Part shown: positions 25,564-34,721 of the stretch, piece by piece
How positions within the stretch are numbered: position 1 is the first letter of the stretch
How the letters are laid out: the number at the start of each line of letters is the position of its first letter
NCBI GenBank assembly: GCA_965249455.1
Contig: OZ252236.1
Coordinates: 3,906,001 to 3,970,000 of the forward strand
DNA length: 64,000 bases
Direction of reading: 5' to 3'
Source of the DNA: Jiulongibacter sp024742395
Lineage (GTDB): Bacteria; Bacteroidota; Bacteroidia; Cytophagales; Spirosomataceae
Notes under the pieces: generated by a model
The model's input: only the letters and a program-made list of their open reading frames with translations
What the model was told of the DNA's origin: nothing
Database searches by the model: none
Position numbers and translations under genes: made by a program

Positions 25564-28494
25564 ATGGCAGAAAATAAAGTGATGCGGTTGAGCCTTGTGG
25601 CAAGAAAGTTAAACCAGAGCTTAGCTCATGTGGTGGAAGCTCTTGCTGGAAGGGGTCATAATGTTGACAGCAATCCTAACGCCAAACTTAGTTCGAATTT
25701 ATTGGAAATCCTCCAAGATCATTTTGATACGGATATACTATTAGGATCTGATAGACCTGTAGATACTGATAAGAAGGAGACCAAAGAAAGCTCGGATTCT
25801 GAAATTTTGTATTTCAGAGATGAACCCGAGACAAAAGCTCCTGAAAAGGCTCCTGAGAAAGTTCAGTTTGAGAATAAACTGAACGGGCCAAAAATTATTG
25901 GTAAAATTGACCTGAACAAGAAGTCGGAACCTAAGGTAACCCCTCCTCCTGCACCTGCAGAACCGGAACCGGTGAAAGAGGAACCAAAAGAAGAGGTTAA
26001 AACACCTGAAATTGTATCAGAAAAGGTGGAAACACCAAAGGCACCGGAACAACCTCCGGTAGAAGAAAAGAAGGAAGTGGTAGAACCTCCTAAAGTTGAA
26101 GAGCCTGTTGTGGTAGAGGAAAAAAAGGTGGAAGAAAAGCCTGCACCAAAGGTGGAGGAGAAGCCTAAAGTAGAAGAAAAACCGAAAGAGGAAGAAAAGA
26201 AGACGGAAGAGAAGCCGGTTGTTGTAGAGAAAAAGGAAACGCCTGAAATAGAAGAAAAACCGGCGGAAGAAGCTCCTAAAGAAAGTGGTCTTATAAAGGC
26301 CCGAGGGGATAAATTGGCTGGATTGAAGGTTCTGGGTAAAATAGAATTACCTGTTGAAAAGAAACCCGCTTCTAAGGATGATAAAAAGAAAAGAAAACGT
26401 AAACGAGTTAGCAGGCTGGGTGGCGGCTTAACAGACATTACAGATCAGCAGTACTTCAATAAGAAGGAAAAAGAAGGTAATACTGGAGGTAACACGGGTG
26501 GCCGAGGTGGATCTGGTGCCAATAAAGGTAAAAATGCAGGTAAGAAACCTGCCAGAAACCAGAAAGATGAGCTAACTCAAGAAGACATTAAGGATAGCAT
26601 CAAGCAAACTATGGCCAAAATGAAGGCCAAGAATAATGACTTTGGTGCAAAACAAAGAAGAGATAAAAGAAGAAGCCGTGCTGAACGTGCCGAAATGAAC
26701 GAGGCTTACGAGGCAGAACAAAGCTCAATCTTGAAGGTAACAGAATTCATTTCTGCTTCTGAACTTGCTTCTTTAATGGATGTATCTGTAAATGATATCA
26801 TATCTACTTGTATGCAGTTAGGTATGTTTGTCTCCATAAACCAGCGACTTGATGCAGAATCAATTCAGATGATTGCAATGGAATATAACTTTGATATCGA
26901 ATTTATATCTGCAGAAGAAGAGATTCAGGTTGATAATTTAGAAGTTGAAGATGCCGAAGAAGATTTAAAACCTCGTGCACCGATTGTTACAATCATGGGT
27001 CACGTAGATCATGGTAAAACTTCCTTACTTGATTATATTAGAACCACAAAAGTAGCGAGTGGTGAGGCTGGTGGTATCACACAGCATATTGGTGCCTACA
27101 GTGTAAAAATGACTGAGGGAGAAAATGCAGGTAAATCTGTAGCCTTCTTAGATACTCCGGGTCACGAGGCCTTTACAGCAATGCGTGCTCGTGGAGCTAA
27201 AGTAACTGATGTGGTAATCATTGTGATTTCAGCAGATGATTCTGTGATGCCGCAAACAAAAGAGGCAATAAACCATGCTCAAAATGCCGGAGTTCCTATT
27301 GTTTTTGCTTTAAACAAAATTGATAAGCCCGGGGCTAACCCAGATAAAATCAGAGAAGATCTTTCCAAGATGAACATCCTTGTAGAATCTTGGGGTGGTA
27401 AATACCAAGAGCAGGAAGTTTCTGCAAAAACAGGAATAGGTATAGATGAGCTTCTAGATAAAGTATTGCTTGAAGCAGAACTTCTTGAATTAAAAGCCAA
27501 TCCGGACAGACATGCCAACGGAACGGTAATTGAAGCTTCGCTAGATAAAGGAAGAGGATATGTTTCTACAATTCTTGTAGAAGCAGGTACTTTGAATGTT
27601 GGAGATATTATTCTTGCCGGTCAGTACTTTGGTAGAGTAAGAGCCATGATTAATGACCTAGGCGAAAGAATTAAATCCGCCGGCCCTTCCACTCCTGTAC
27701 AAATATTAGGTTTGCCAGGTGCTCCGCAAGCGGGTGATAAATTTAATGTTATGGACTCTGACCGTGAGGCTAGAGAAATTGCTAACAAGCGTGAGCAAAT
27801 TATTCGTGAGCAAAGTATCAGAGCCAAAAGACATATTACACTGGATGAAATTGGTAGAAGAAAAGCTATTGGTTCATTTAAAGAACTTAGCGTAATTGTT
27901 AAAGGTGATGTGGATGGCTCTGTGGAGGCATTGTCTGATTCATTACTTAAACTATCTACTGATGAAGTACAGGTAAAAATAATTCACAAAGGTGTGGGTC
28001 AAATTTCTGAATCAGATGTATTGCTAGCCAGTGCTGCAGATGCAATTATTCTAGGTTTCCAGGTAAGACCTTCTTCTAATGCCAGAAGAATAGCAGATAC
28101 TGAAGAAATAGAAATTAGACTTTACTCTGTTATTTATGATGCCATCAATGAAATCAAAGATGCGATGGAAGGTCTTCTTGCTCCTACTGAGGAAGAAGTC
28201 ATCACAGGTAATATTGAAGTGCGTGAAATCTTCAAAATCTCTAAAATTGGAACTATTGCAGGTAGCTATGTATTAGATGGCTATGTTAAACGTGCCAATA
28301 AGGTGAGAGTAGTAAGAGAAGGAATAGTGCTTCATGATGGGCATATTGCTCAGTTGAAACGTTTCAAAGACGATGTTTCTGAAGTAAAAGCCGGATACGA
28401 GTGTGGTATTAATGTAGAGAAATTCAATGACCTACAAATTGGAGACATTATTGAATCATACGAAATAAGAGAAATAAAGAGAACTCTAAAATAA
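25564..28494 (+). CDS. infB: Translation initiation factor IF-2
   Basis: 976 residues. A short N-terminal IF2N-like segment (residues about 5-50) is followed by a long low-complexity Pro/Glu/Lys linker at about 75-260, a basic Gly-rich stretch (KKKRKRKRVSRLGGG), a second IF2N domain, and the GTPase core: GHVDHGKTS (about 479-487), DTPGHEAF and NKIDKPG. The C-terminal domains bind initiator tRNA and end in YEIREIKRTLK. It is the third gene of the rimP-nusA-infB operon and is followed directly by a terminator. Confidence 0.97.
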   Translation: MAENKVMRLSLVARKLNQSLAHVVEALAGRGHNVDSNPNAKLSSNLLEILQDHFDTDILLGSDRPVDTDKKETKESSDSEILYFRDEPETKAPEKAPEKVQFENKLNGPKIIGKIDLNKKSEPKVTPPPAPAEPEPVKEEPKEEVKTPEIVSEKVETPKAPEQPPVEEKKEVVEPPKVEEPVVVEEKKVEEKPAPKVEEKPKVEEKPKEEEKKTEEKPVVVEKKETPEIEEKPAEEAPKESGLIKARGDKLAGLKVLGKIELPVEKKPASKDDKKKRKRKRVSRLGGGLTDITDQQYFNKKEKEGNTGGNTGGRGGSGANKGKNAGKKPARNQKDELTQEDIKDSIKQTMAKMKAKNNDFGAKQRRDKRRSRAERAEMNEAYEAEQSSILKVTEFISASELASLMDVSVNDIISTCMQLGMFVSINQRLDAESIQMIAMEYNFDIEFISAEEEIQVDNLEVEDAEEDLKPRAPIVTIMGHVDHGKTSLLDYIRTTKVASGEAGGITQHIGAYSVKMTEGENAGKSVAFLDTPGHEAFTAMRARGAKVTDVVIIVISADDSVMPQTKEAINHAQNAGVPIVFALNKIDKPGANPDKIREDLSKMNILVESWGGKYQEQEVSAKTGIGIDELLDKVLLEAELLELKANPDRHANGTVIEASLDKGRGYVSTILVEAGTLNVGDIILAGQYFGRVRAMINDLGERIKSAGPSTPVQILGLPGAPQAGDKFNVMDSDREAREIANKREQIIREQSIRAKRHITLDEIGRRKAIGSFKELSVIVKGDVDGSVEALSDSLLKLSTDEVQVKIIHKGVGQISESDVLLASAADAIILGFQVRPSSNARRIADTEEIEIRLYSVIYDAINEIKDAMEGLLAPTEEEVITGNIEVREIFKISKIGTIAGSYVLDGYVKRANKVRVVREGIVLHDGHIAQLKRFKDDVSEVKAGYECGINVEKFNDLQIGDIIESYEIREIKRTLK

Positions 28495-28497
28495 TTT

Positions 28498-28524
28498 AAA
28501 AAGGTCTGAATTTCAGACCTTTTT
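28498..28524 (+). terminator. Rho-independent terminator of rimP-nusA-infB
   Basis: AAAAAGGTCTGA pairs with TCAGACCTTTTT around a 3-base loop, 3 bases after the infB stop. The A/T-symmetric stem could act in both directions. Confidence 0.88.
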
Positions 28525-28621
28525 AAATGTACAGTATTTTCAATTTTTTCTGAACGTTTAATATTATTAAATATTTGCATATAATATATATATAGAGTTT
28601 ATTTGCATTAATATACGTGCT

Positions 28622-29263
28622 ATGCTAATAAACAATCCTTCTGCGGAAGCTTACTGCCTATCTGTAAGCGATTCTGAATCATCTGTATTACAGGAGATTA
28701 ACAGAGATACGCATGCCAATATCTTACAACCCAGAATGCTGTCGGGTCATTTTCAAGGTAGAACGCTCGCTATGTTCTCCAATTTAATGAAACCTGAATT
28801 TATTCTTGAAATAGGCACCTATACCGGTTATTCTGCCATTTGTTTGGCCGAAGGACTGAGTGACAAAGGCAAACTTCTTACTATTGATATCAATGAGGAA
28901 ATGGAGAGTATTGCCAGACGTAATATCCAAAAAGCAGGCTTTGAAAATAAGATTGAATTGAAAATTGGAGATGCCGCAGAAATAATTCCTGAGCTAACTC
29001 AACCTATTGACCTCGTTTTTATAGATGCAGACAAGAAAAACTACCCCATGTACTATGATCTGGTTTTTGATAAAATAAGAACCGGGGGCCTCATCATTTG
29101 TGATAATGTATTGTGGGATGGAAAGGTCTTTGATCCTTCGGCTAAAGATAAGAAGACGAAAATATTACGTGATTTTAATTTAAAACTTAAGGAAGATAAT
29201 AGAATTGAAAAAGTGCTGCTCCCCATAAGAGACGGTCTTTTTCTTGCAAGAAAAATTGTTTGA
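28622..29263 (+). CDS. SAM-dependent O-methyltransferase (class I, caffeoyl-CoA OMT-like)
   Basis: 213 residues. The SAM-binding motif I is LEIGTYTGYSAICLAEGL (residues about 60-77). LLTIDINEEMES is the acidic ribose-binding strand and VFIDADKKNYPMYYD the metal-binding and catalytic region, followed by GGLIICDNVLWDGKV. These features assign it to the metal-dependent O-methyltransferase family acting on catechol-like or related small molecules. The substrate is unknown. Its stop overlaps the start of the LysM gene (TGATG), so the two are translationally coupled. Confidence 0.93.
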   Translation: MLINNPSAEAYCLSVSDSESSVLQEINRDTHANILQPRMLSGHFQGRTLAMFSNLMKPEFILEIGTYTGYSAICLAEGLSDKGKLLTIDINEEMESIARRNIQKAGFENKIELKIGDAAEIIPELTQPIDLVFIDADKKNYPMYYDLVFDKIRTGGLIICDNVLWDGKVFDPSAKDKKTKILRDFNLKLKEDNRIEKVLLPIRDGLFLARKIV

Positions 29264-31368
29264 TGATGAAAAGAATAATTACCCTACTCACTGTCTTCGT
29301 TTCGCTTAGCGTATCAGCTCAGGTTGAATATAGCATGCCTGAAACGCCTAAAAAAATAGAGTTTGCCAATGTTATGGTAAACCTGGACAGAGTAACGCAG
29401 GAAAAAGTGGAGAATCTTGTACTGACACTTTTGACTCCTCAGAATGCCTATCTGGATGCCAAATTAGAAAGGATGCAATGGTACTTCCCTATTATTGAGG
29501 AAATTCTCGAAGAGGAGAATGTTCCTGACGACCTGAAATATCTTGCAGTTCAAGAAAGTGATTTGCAGCCTGATGCACTGTCGAGCTCTGGTGCTGTTGG
29601 TTTTTGGCAGTTTAAAGAACCCACAGCAGTAGAGCTTGGTCTTACTATAAACAGAGATATAGACGAAAGAAAATACATATACACCAGTACAAGAGCAGCC
29701 GCTAAATACTTCCAGAAAAACAACATCATTTTCAAGAATTGGATTTCTTGTATCTATGCTTATAATCAAGGTCCAACAGGAGCTACCAAAGCCATACCTA
29801 ACAACTGGTCATACGCCAGTGAAGTGAACTTTGACAGTAATACTCCGGATTATCTTTTAAAAGCTTTGGCCCACAGAATTGCTTACGAGCATAGAATAAA
29901 CAGATTGAAAAAGTCTCCAAGAAAATTTGTGGTTTACCCAACAAGGGCAAAATCCTTAGCTGAAATAGCCGTTGAGTTAACTGTAGACTTAAGTGAGCTT
30001 AGACAATACAATGCATGGCTGTATACTGCTGCTATTCCGGCAGAGGAGAATTATAATATCCTTATTCCTATACGCTTAGAATATGAAGATGAAATTCTAA
30101 AGAAAATAAGCCAAAGAAAAGATCTGACCATTTCGGATAAAGGCTTCCCTATCTTAAAAAGAATTACGGTAACTACCACATCGGATGATCAGCCTATTAT
30201 TTATGATATCAATAATAAACAAGGTCTTTTAGCCCAACCAGGTGACGAAGTAGCACAAATGGCTAAAAAAGGTGGAATTTCTATAAGTAACTTCCTTAAA
30301 TATAATGACCTCACAGACAGAGATATGATTATTACGGGTAATGTATATTACCTGGAGAAAAAAGGAAAAAAGGGGCCAGTGGAGTTTCATACTGCTGCCA
30401 GAGATCAAACTTTCTGGGATGTCTCACAAATGTATGGTATTAGTTTGGCAAAACTTCTTAAATATAACCGACTGAAAACACCAGAAACATTACAACCGGG
30501 GAGAGTAGTTTGGCTTCAAAGAAAACGACCAAGAAACAAGCCTGTAGAAATTATAAAGCAGTCTATTATAGAGGAGAAAAAGTCAATTCCTGTTACCCCT
30601 AGTTACGAACCGAAAAAGGAAGTAAAATCGGTACCTGAAGAGATACCAGTAGTTATCAATAGAACCTTACCAAGAGAAGAAGAAACTCCTGTTGAAGAAG
30701 AGAAGCCTATAATTATTAGAAGAAACGAGCCTCAGCCTGAAAAAGTACCGGTAACTCCAAAAAAGACACCTGAAAGAGTGGTGGAAAACAAAGAGGTTAG
30801 AAGTAACAATTACGGCACAAAAACACATTTGGTTAAGCAAGGTGAAACCTTATTCTCATTGTCGAAAAAGTATGGTTTAACCGTAGCTGAGCTTCGATTG
30901 CTTAATAATATGACTAGCTCTTCTGTGCTTCAATACGGTCAGGAAATTATTGTTTCAGGCGATGTTAAACCACAGGATCCCGTAACTATTTCATCGACAA
31001 AACAAAAAGTAACAGAAGAAGACACACCATCAAGAGAGCGTTCTGCTCCTGCCTCATATCATACCGTACAATCTGGTCAAACCCTTTATTCCATTTCAAA
31101 GCTTTACAATACCACAGTTTCAAACATTCAAAACTGGAACAATATGAATGGGACGAATCTGGAGGTTGGACAGCGACTTATCGTATCGCCTTCTGCTAAT
31201 TCTCAGACACAGCAAAGTTCAGGATCACTTATGACCTATACTGTAAAAAAGGGAGATACACTCTTTAGCATTGCCAATAATAATGGAATATCTGTCAGTG
31301 AACTGAAAAAGTTTAACAATCTAAGTTCTAATACAATATCAATTGGACAAAAACTAAGAGTCCGTTAA
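29263..31368 (+). CDS. LysM-containing lytic transglycosylase (MltD-like)
   Basis: 701 residues from the ATG at 29263. It has a signal peptide ending VSAQ, then an SLT domain at about residues 80-225 with catalytic Glu98 in YLAVQESDLQPDALSSSGAVG and the GFWQF motif. This is followed by a mid-protein LysM-like unit (FWDVSQMYGISLAKLLKYN), a Pro/Glu-rich linker at about 430-515, and three C-terminal LysM domains (HLVKQGETLFSLSKKYGL, YHTVQSGQTLYSISKLYN, MTYTVKKGDTLFSIANNNG). It acts in the periplasm to cleave peptidoglycan glycan strands. Coupling to the O-methyltransferase is by overlap only. A terminator follows. Confidence 0.94.
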   Translation: MMKRIITLLTVFVSLSVSAQVEYSMPETPKKIEFANVMVNLDRVTQEKVENLVLTLLTPQNAYLDAKLERMQWYFPIIEEILEEENVPDDLKYLAVQESDLQPDALSSSGAVGFWQFKEPTAVELGLTINRDIDERKYIYTSTRAAAKYFQKNNIIFKNWISCIYAYNQGPTGATKAIPNNWSYASEVNFDSNTPDYLLKALAHRIAYEHRINRLKKSPRKFVVYPTRAKSLAEIAVELTVDLSELRQYNAWLYTAAIPAEENYNILIPIRLEYEDEILKKISQRKDLTISDKGFPILKRITVTTTSDDQPIIYDINNKQGLLAQPGDEVAQMAKKGGISISNFLKYNDLTDRDMIITGNVYYLEKKGKKGPVEFHTAARDQTFWDVSQMYGISLAKLLKYNRLKTPETLQPGRVVWLQRKRPRNKPVEIIKQSIIEEKKSIPVTPSYEPKKEVKSVPEEIPVVINRTLPREEETPVEEEKPIIIRRNEPQPEKVPVTPKKTPERVVENKEVRSNNYGTKTHLVKQGETLFSLSKKYGLTVAELRLLNNMTSSSVLQYGQEIIVSGDVKPQDPVTISSTKQKVTEEDTPSRERSAPASYHTVQSGQTLYSISKLYNTTVSNIQNWNNMNGTNLEVGQRLIVSPSANSQTQQSSGSLMTYTVKKGDTLFSIANNNGISVSELKKFNNLSSNTISIGQKLRVR

Positions 31369-31390
31369 GCTAATTAATGATAAATATGAG

Positions 31391-31427
31391 AATGCGAGAC
31401 CGTAATAGTCTCGCATTTTCTATTTTT
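31391..31427 (+). terminator. Rho-independent terminator after the LysM transglycosylase gene
   Basis: A perfect 10-bp stem, AATGCGAGAC (31391-31400) with GTCTCGCATT (31408-31417), and a 7-base loop are followed by a T-rich tail. The tail overlaps the -7 box of the next gene. Confidence 0.88.
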
Positions 31428-31428
31428 G
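31421..31428 (+). promoter_or_regulatory. -7 box overlapping a terminator tail, just before the DUF3109 gene
   Basis: TATTTTTG matches TAnnTTTG and ends 4 bases before the ATG at 31433. The transcript would be leaderless. The same T-rich bases form the tail of the preceding terminator. Confidence 0.4.
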
Positions 31429-31432
31429 CACT

Positions 31433-31996
31433 ATGATATTGATAGATGAAACGGTCATCAGTGATGACATCAAAGAAAAGCACTTTGTTTGCGATCTTGA
31501 GAAATGCAAAGGAGCTTGCTGTGTAGAAGGTGACCTAGGTGCCCCATTGGAAGATTCGGAACTTTCAGTGCTTATCGATATCTATTCCAGAATAAAGCCT
31601 TACTTAAGTCCTGAAGGGGTAAAGGTAATAGAAGAGCAAGGTGTTTATGTCAGAGATGAAGAAGGTGATTATAGCACTCCTACCATTGGAGATAAGGAAT
31701 GTGCCTATGCCATCTACGACGAGAAAGGCATACTGAAGTGTGCCATTGAGCAAGCATACAACGATGAAGTTATAGATTTTAAGAAACCTATTTCATGTCA
31801 CTTGTATCCTATAAGAATTTCCAAATTTGAACATTACCATGCACTCAACTATGACCAGTGGAGCATCTGCACAGATGCCTGTAGCCTAGGGGAGAAACTT
31901 GGAGTTCCTGTTTATAAGTTTTTGAAAGAACCTCTGGAGCGAGCTTACGGTGAAGAGTGGTATCAAAAATTAGAAAAAGAGATTGAAGGAAAATAA
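31433..31996 (+). CDS. DUF3109 family Cys-rich protein
   Basis: 187 residues, cytosolic. Cys20, Cys25, Cys29 and Cys30 cluster in CDLEKCKGACC. Further Cys lie in KECAYAIYD, LKCAIEQAY, ISCHLYPIRI and CTDACSLG. The arrangement matches DUF3109 and resembles metal or Fe-S binding proteins of the YkgJ/CxxCxxCC type. The function is not established. The last 14 bp overlap the start of the following alkyltransferase-like gene, so the two are likely cotranslated. Confidence 0.9.
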   Translation: MILIDETVISDDIKEKHFVCDLEKCKGACCVEGDLGAPLEDSELSVLIDIYSRIKPYLSPEGVKVIEEQGVYVRDEEGDYSTPTIGDKECAYAIYDEKGILKCAIEQAYNDEVIDFKKPISCHLYPIRISKFEHYHALNYDQWSICTDACSLGEKLGVPVYKFLKEPLERAYGEEWYQKLEKEIEGK

Positions 31997-32309
31997 GTTT
32001 GAAATAATTTATGAAGTTGTAAAACTAATTCCTCGAGGTAGAGCTACCTCTTATGGGGCTATTGCGGAGTATCTTGGCACCAAAGGAGGAGCCAGATTAG
32101 TAGGATGGGCAATGAACGCCTTAATGAAGAACCATGAAGTGCCTGCACACCGCGTAGTTAATAGAAATGGGGTTCTTTCAGGAAAAAACGCCTTTGCAAC
32201 GCCTACCACAATGCAGGAACTTTTAGAGTCTGAAGGAATTGAAATATTTGATGATAAAATCGTCAATTTCAAAGAAGTTTTCTGGAGCCCCAGCAAAGAA
32301 TTGTTATAA
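31983..32309 (+). CDS. Alkyltransferase-like (ATL) protein, MGMT family without catalytic Cys
   Basis: 108 residues matching the DNA-binding domain of O6-alkylguanine-DNA alkyltransferase: IPRGRATSYGAIAEYLG with the helix-turn-helix and Tyr, then VPAHRVVNRNG. The active-site PCHR motif reads PAHR (Ala55 instead of Cys), so alkyl transfer is not possible. ATL proteins with this change bind alkylated bases and hand lesions to nucleotide excision repair. The start is TTG at 31983; no ATG exists before residue 44. It overlaps the DUF3109 gene by 14 bp. Confidence 0.9.
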   Translation: MKENKFEIIYEVVKLIPRGRATSYGAIAEYLGTKGGARLVGWAMNALMKNHEVPAHRVVNRNGVLSGKNAFATPTTMQELLESEGIEIFDDKIVNFKEVFWSPSKELL

Positions 32310-32377
32310 ATACCCCCTCCTACATTTAGTTTTAAGGACATTGCCTTATCTAGAATATTAAATTTCTTTAAAGAAAA

Positions 32378-32409
32378 TTGTAAAATTATCGTTTTCTATT
32401 GTAGATTTG
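32378..32409 (+). promoter_or_regulatory. Promoter of the Lrp/AsnC gene
   Basis: TTG at 32378-32380 and TAGATTTG at 32402-32409, 21 bases apart, fit the Bacteroidetes -33/-7 pattern 32 bases before the ATG. Confidence 0.55.
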
Positions 32410-32441
32410 TTCCAAATATTATTCTGATACAAAACTAAAAT

Positions 32442-32912
32442 ATGGCACACGGTAAACTTGATGCAATTGATCACAAACTTTTAGACATTCTTCAGGCAAA
32501 CGGGAAAATAACAAACGCTCAACTTTCTAAAGATGTGGGTTTGTCACCAGCACCTACTTTAGAACGTGTAAAAAAACTAGAACAGTCTGGTATAATACAG
32601 AGTTATCATGCCTTAGTAAATAGAGAAAAAGTAGGGCTTGGTGTACTTACATTTGTACAGGTTACCCTCAAAGGTCATCAAAAAACAATTATTGATGCTT
32701 TTACAACAAAGATCAATAGTGTGCCCCAAATAATTGAATGTCATCATGTTACAGGCTCATGCGACTTCCTTTTAAAGGTAATAGCAAAAGATATCAATGA
32801 TTATCAGGAGTTGATCATGGAAACTATTAATGAAATAGAAGTGGTTTCGAGCACGCAAACCATGGTTATTCTGAGAACAATTAAAAGTAGCAAAGTACTA
32901 CCGGTTCCTTAG
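32442..32912 (+). CDS. Lrp/AsnC family transcriptional regulator
   Basis: 156 residues. The N-terminal HTH covers about 5-60 (LDAIDHKLLDILQANGKI, NAQLSKDVGLSPAPTLERVKKLE) and the C-terminal RAM/ligand-binding domain about 70-150 (FVQVTLKGHQK, ECHHVTGSCDFLLKVIAKD). Members sense amino acids and act as octamers or dimers. It is transcribed alone from its own promoter and overlaps the convergent TPR gene by 4 bp. The regulon is not evident from the neighbours. Confidence 0.95.
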   Translation: MAHGKLDAIDHKLLDILQANGKITNAQLSKDVGLSPAPTLERVKKLEQSGIIQSYHALVNREKVGLGVLTFVQVTLKGHQKTIIDAFTTKINSVPQIIECHHVTGSCDFLLKVIAKDINDYQELIMETINEIEVVSSTQTMVILRTIKSSKVLPVP

Positions 32913-34117
32913 GACTTAGACTTCTTCTTTTTTAATAACTTCAACTGGTCCTTTGCTTCTTTAAAAGTAGAGGACTTTTTATTTCTTTGATTTATTATTT
33001 GGTTGAAGTAAAGTTCAGCCGTTTTTTTATCGCCTTGCTCAGCAGCAATTTTCCCAATAGCCAATAAAGAGCTTAAATAATAGCCTGAGTCTTCAGAGTC
33101 GTTAGATTCCGCAAAATCAGCACATTTCTGATAATAGAACCTGGCTTGTACTTTATCTCTTTTATAATGATCATAGATATAGCCCATCATATAGGCTCCA
33201 TATCTGCCTTCATTGGCACCATATCCATACTTATCTGCATCTATGTTGGCCAATAATTCTTTGGCATATTGTTCCGATTCGGTCATTCTTCCCAGAGCAA
33301 AAGCACTTCGTGCAGCATATCTATGAAAAAATGAATTGTTAGGATAAATACTATGCATCATTCTTGACATACTCAAAGCCTTATTGTTCTGGCCTTCCAT
33401 TGCATAGATCTGAACCAGGAAATACCTGGCTTCCATTCTGGTGTAAAAGGCATTTTGACTGACATTCTCCAATTGCTTAATCCCTAAACCCTTATCTCCT
33501 TTTCTAAAAAAAGTCAGCAAAGGTTTCAATGATTTATAATTCTCATGAATCCATTTTGAATAGAAATTGTATATACCGTCACCAAAAAGCAGTTCGGGGT
33601 TAATATTTTCATCTCCCCTACTCTTGTCTAAATATTTCAAAGCTTGTTTTCCTGCCCATGCAGACTTAATCCAATTTTCTCTTTCAGCATATAAACGTCC
33701 TTTGAATGCATATGCTGCGGCCATAAAAAAGGCTGCTTCTTTACTATTTTTATCGGCATCAAGCATATCCTCGGCCAAATCAATAGTGGCATCCATGTGC
33801 TTATGAATACTGTTATCATATTTCTCTACGCCCGTATCAGGGACTATTTTCCACCAATCGCTCAAGCCCATTAGGAAATCCCCTATTGGATGGTTTGGAT
33901 ATTTGACTTTCAACCATTTGAATTCTCTGTCAGCAGCATAAAAATCGAAATTGTACATGTTATTGATTGCCTCGGTGGTTTCTATTTGAATTTTCCGATC
34001 CATCAATAACTCTTGTACCGGGGCGTCTTCGCCACCTGTAAGCCAGGAAAGAAACTGTGCATTACTTTGACCCATTCCCAGAAAGAGCCAAATGATTAGT
34101 AACTTGTATATTTTCAT
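32909..34117 (-). CDS. Exported tetratricopeptide-repeat protein
   Basis: 402 residues with a signal peptide ending SNAQ (about residue 20), so it is periplasmic or surface-associated. The body consists of degenerate TPR-like helical pairs (NMYNFDFYAADREFKWLKVKYPN, AKSMSRMMHS-type helices, and a clear C-terminal unit SLLAIGKIAAEQGDKKTAELYF) and ends in a basic Lys-rich tail. No enzyme motif was found. TPR proteins of this sort act as protein-protein scaffolds. The function is unknown. It converges with the Lrp gene. Confidence 0.85.
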   Translation of the reverse strand: MKIYKLLIIWLFLGMGQSNAQFLSWLTGGEDAPVQELLMDRKIQIETTEAINNMYNFDFYAADREFKWLKVKYPNHPIGDFLMGLSDWWKIVPDTGVEKYDNSIHKHMDATIDLAEDMLDADKNSKEAAFFMAAAYAFKGRLYAERENWIKSAWAGKQALKYLDKSRGDENINPELLFGDGIYNFYSKWIHENYKSLKPLLTFFRKGDKGLGIKQLENVSQNAFYTRMEARYFLVQIYAMEGQNNKALSMSRMMHSIYPNNSFFHRYAARSAFALGRMTESEQYAKELLANIDADKYGYGANEGRYGAYMMGYIYDHYKRDKVQARFYYQKCADFAESNDSEDSGYYLSSLLAIGKIAAEQGDKKTAELYFNQIINQRNKKSSTFKEAKDQLKLLKKKKSKS

Positions 34118-34185
34118 TCAGTATTAGTCAAACAAAATTACGACCTTGCCTGCTCAATTTTATAAGATTTTCAGATTTAACTTCT

Positions 34186-34716
34186 ATGAGAACGATCAAC
34201 GGCAAACGTTTTGTACCTCTAATTCCAAAAGATGTTTTAATCAGTCGTATCGAAACCCTTGCCAATGAGGTGAACAAAGATTATGAAGGTAAAAATCCAA
34301 TCTTTATAGGAATTCTAAATGGTTCTTTCATGTTTCTGGCAGAGCTTTTTAAAAACTTAAGTATTCAATGTGAAGTGAGCTTCATAAAAGTAAAATCCTA
34401 TGAAGAAATGAGTTCTACGGGGCATGTTAAAGAATTAATAGGTCTAAGTGAAAACATTGAAAACAGACATGTGGTTATTGTAGAAGATATTGTGGACACC
34501 GGAAATACATTAAAAGCAGTTCTCCCGGTTTTTCTGAAGAAAAAGCCGGCTTCTTTAAAGCTTTTGACCTTATTACATAAAGAAGAAGCTACTCAAGTTA
34601 CCTTAGACATAGCCTATACAGGTTTCAAAATAAAAGACAAGTTTGTCATAGGTTTTGGTCTCGATTTTGACGGATATGGAAGAAACATAGATGAAATACT
34701 TATTCTGGCCGAATAA
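34186..34716 (+). CDS. hpt: Hypoxanthine phosphoribosyltransferase
   Basis: 176 residues, the typical HPRT length. The PRPP-binding signature VIVEDIVDTGNTLK (Glu100-Asp101) is intact. Upstream, PIFIGILNGSFMFLAEL holds the PPi loop, and FIKVKSYEEMSSTG the flexible loop. The C-terminal VIGFGLDFDGYGRN contains the base-recognition segment. It salvages hypoxanthine (and usually guanine) to IMP/GMP in the cytosol. It is divergent from the TPR gene and convergent with the ABC ATPase gene (5 bp gap). Confidence 0.96.
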   Translation: MRTINGKRFVPLIPKDVLISRIETLANEVNKDYEGKNPIFIGILNGSFMFLAELFKNLSIQCEVSFIKVKSYEEMSSTGHVKELIGLSENIENRHVVIVEDIVDTGNTLKAVLPVFLKKKPASLKLLTLLHKEEATQVTLDIAYTGFKIKDKFVIGFGLDFDGYGRNIDEILILAE

Positions 34717-34721
34717 AATTT

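Noticed and set aside
25863..26438. Minus-strand Ser/Gly/Phe-rich open frame of 191 codons opposite infB
   Set aside because: Mirror of the Lys/Glu/Pro-rich IF-2 linker; low complexity only.
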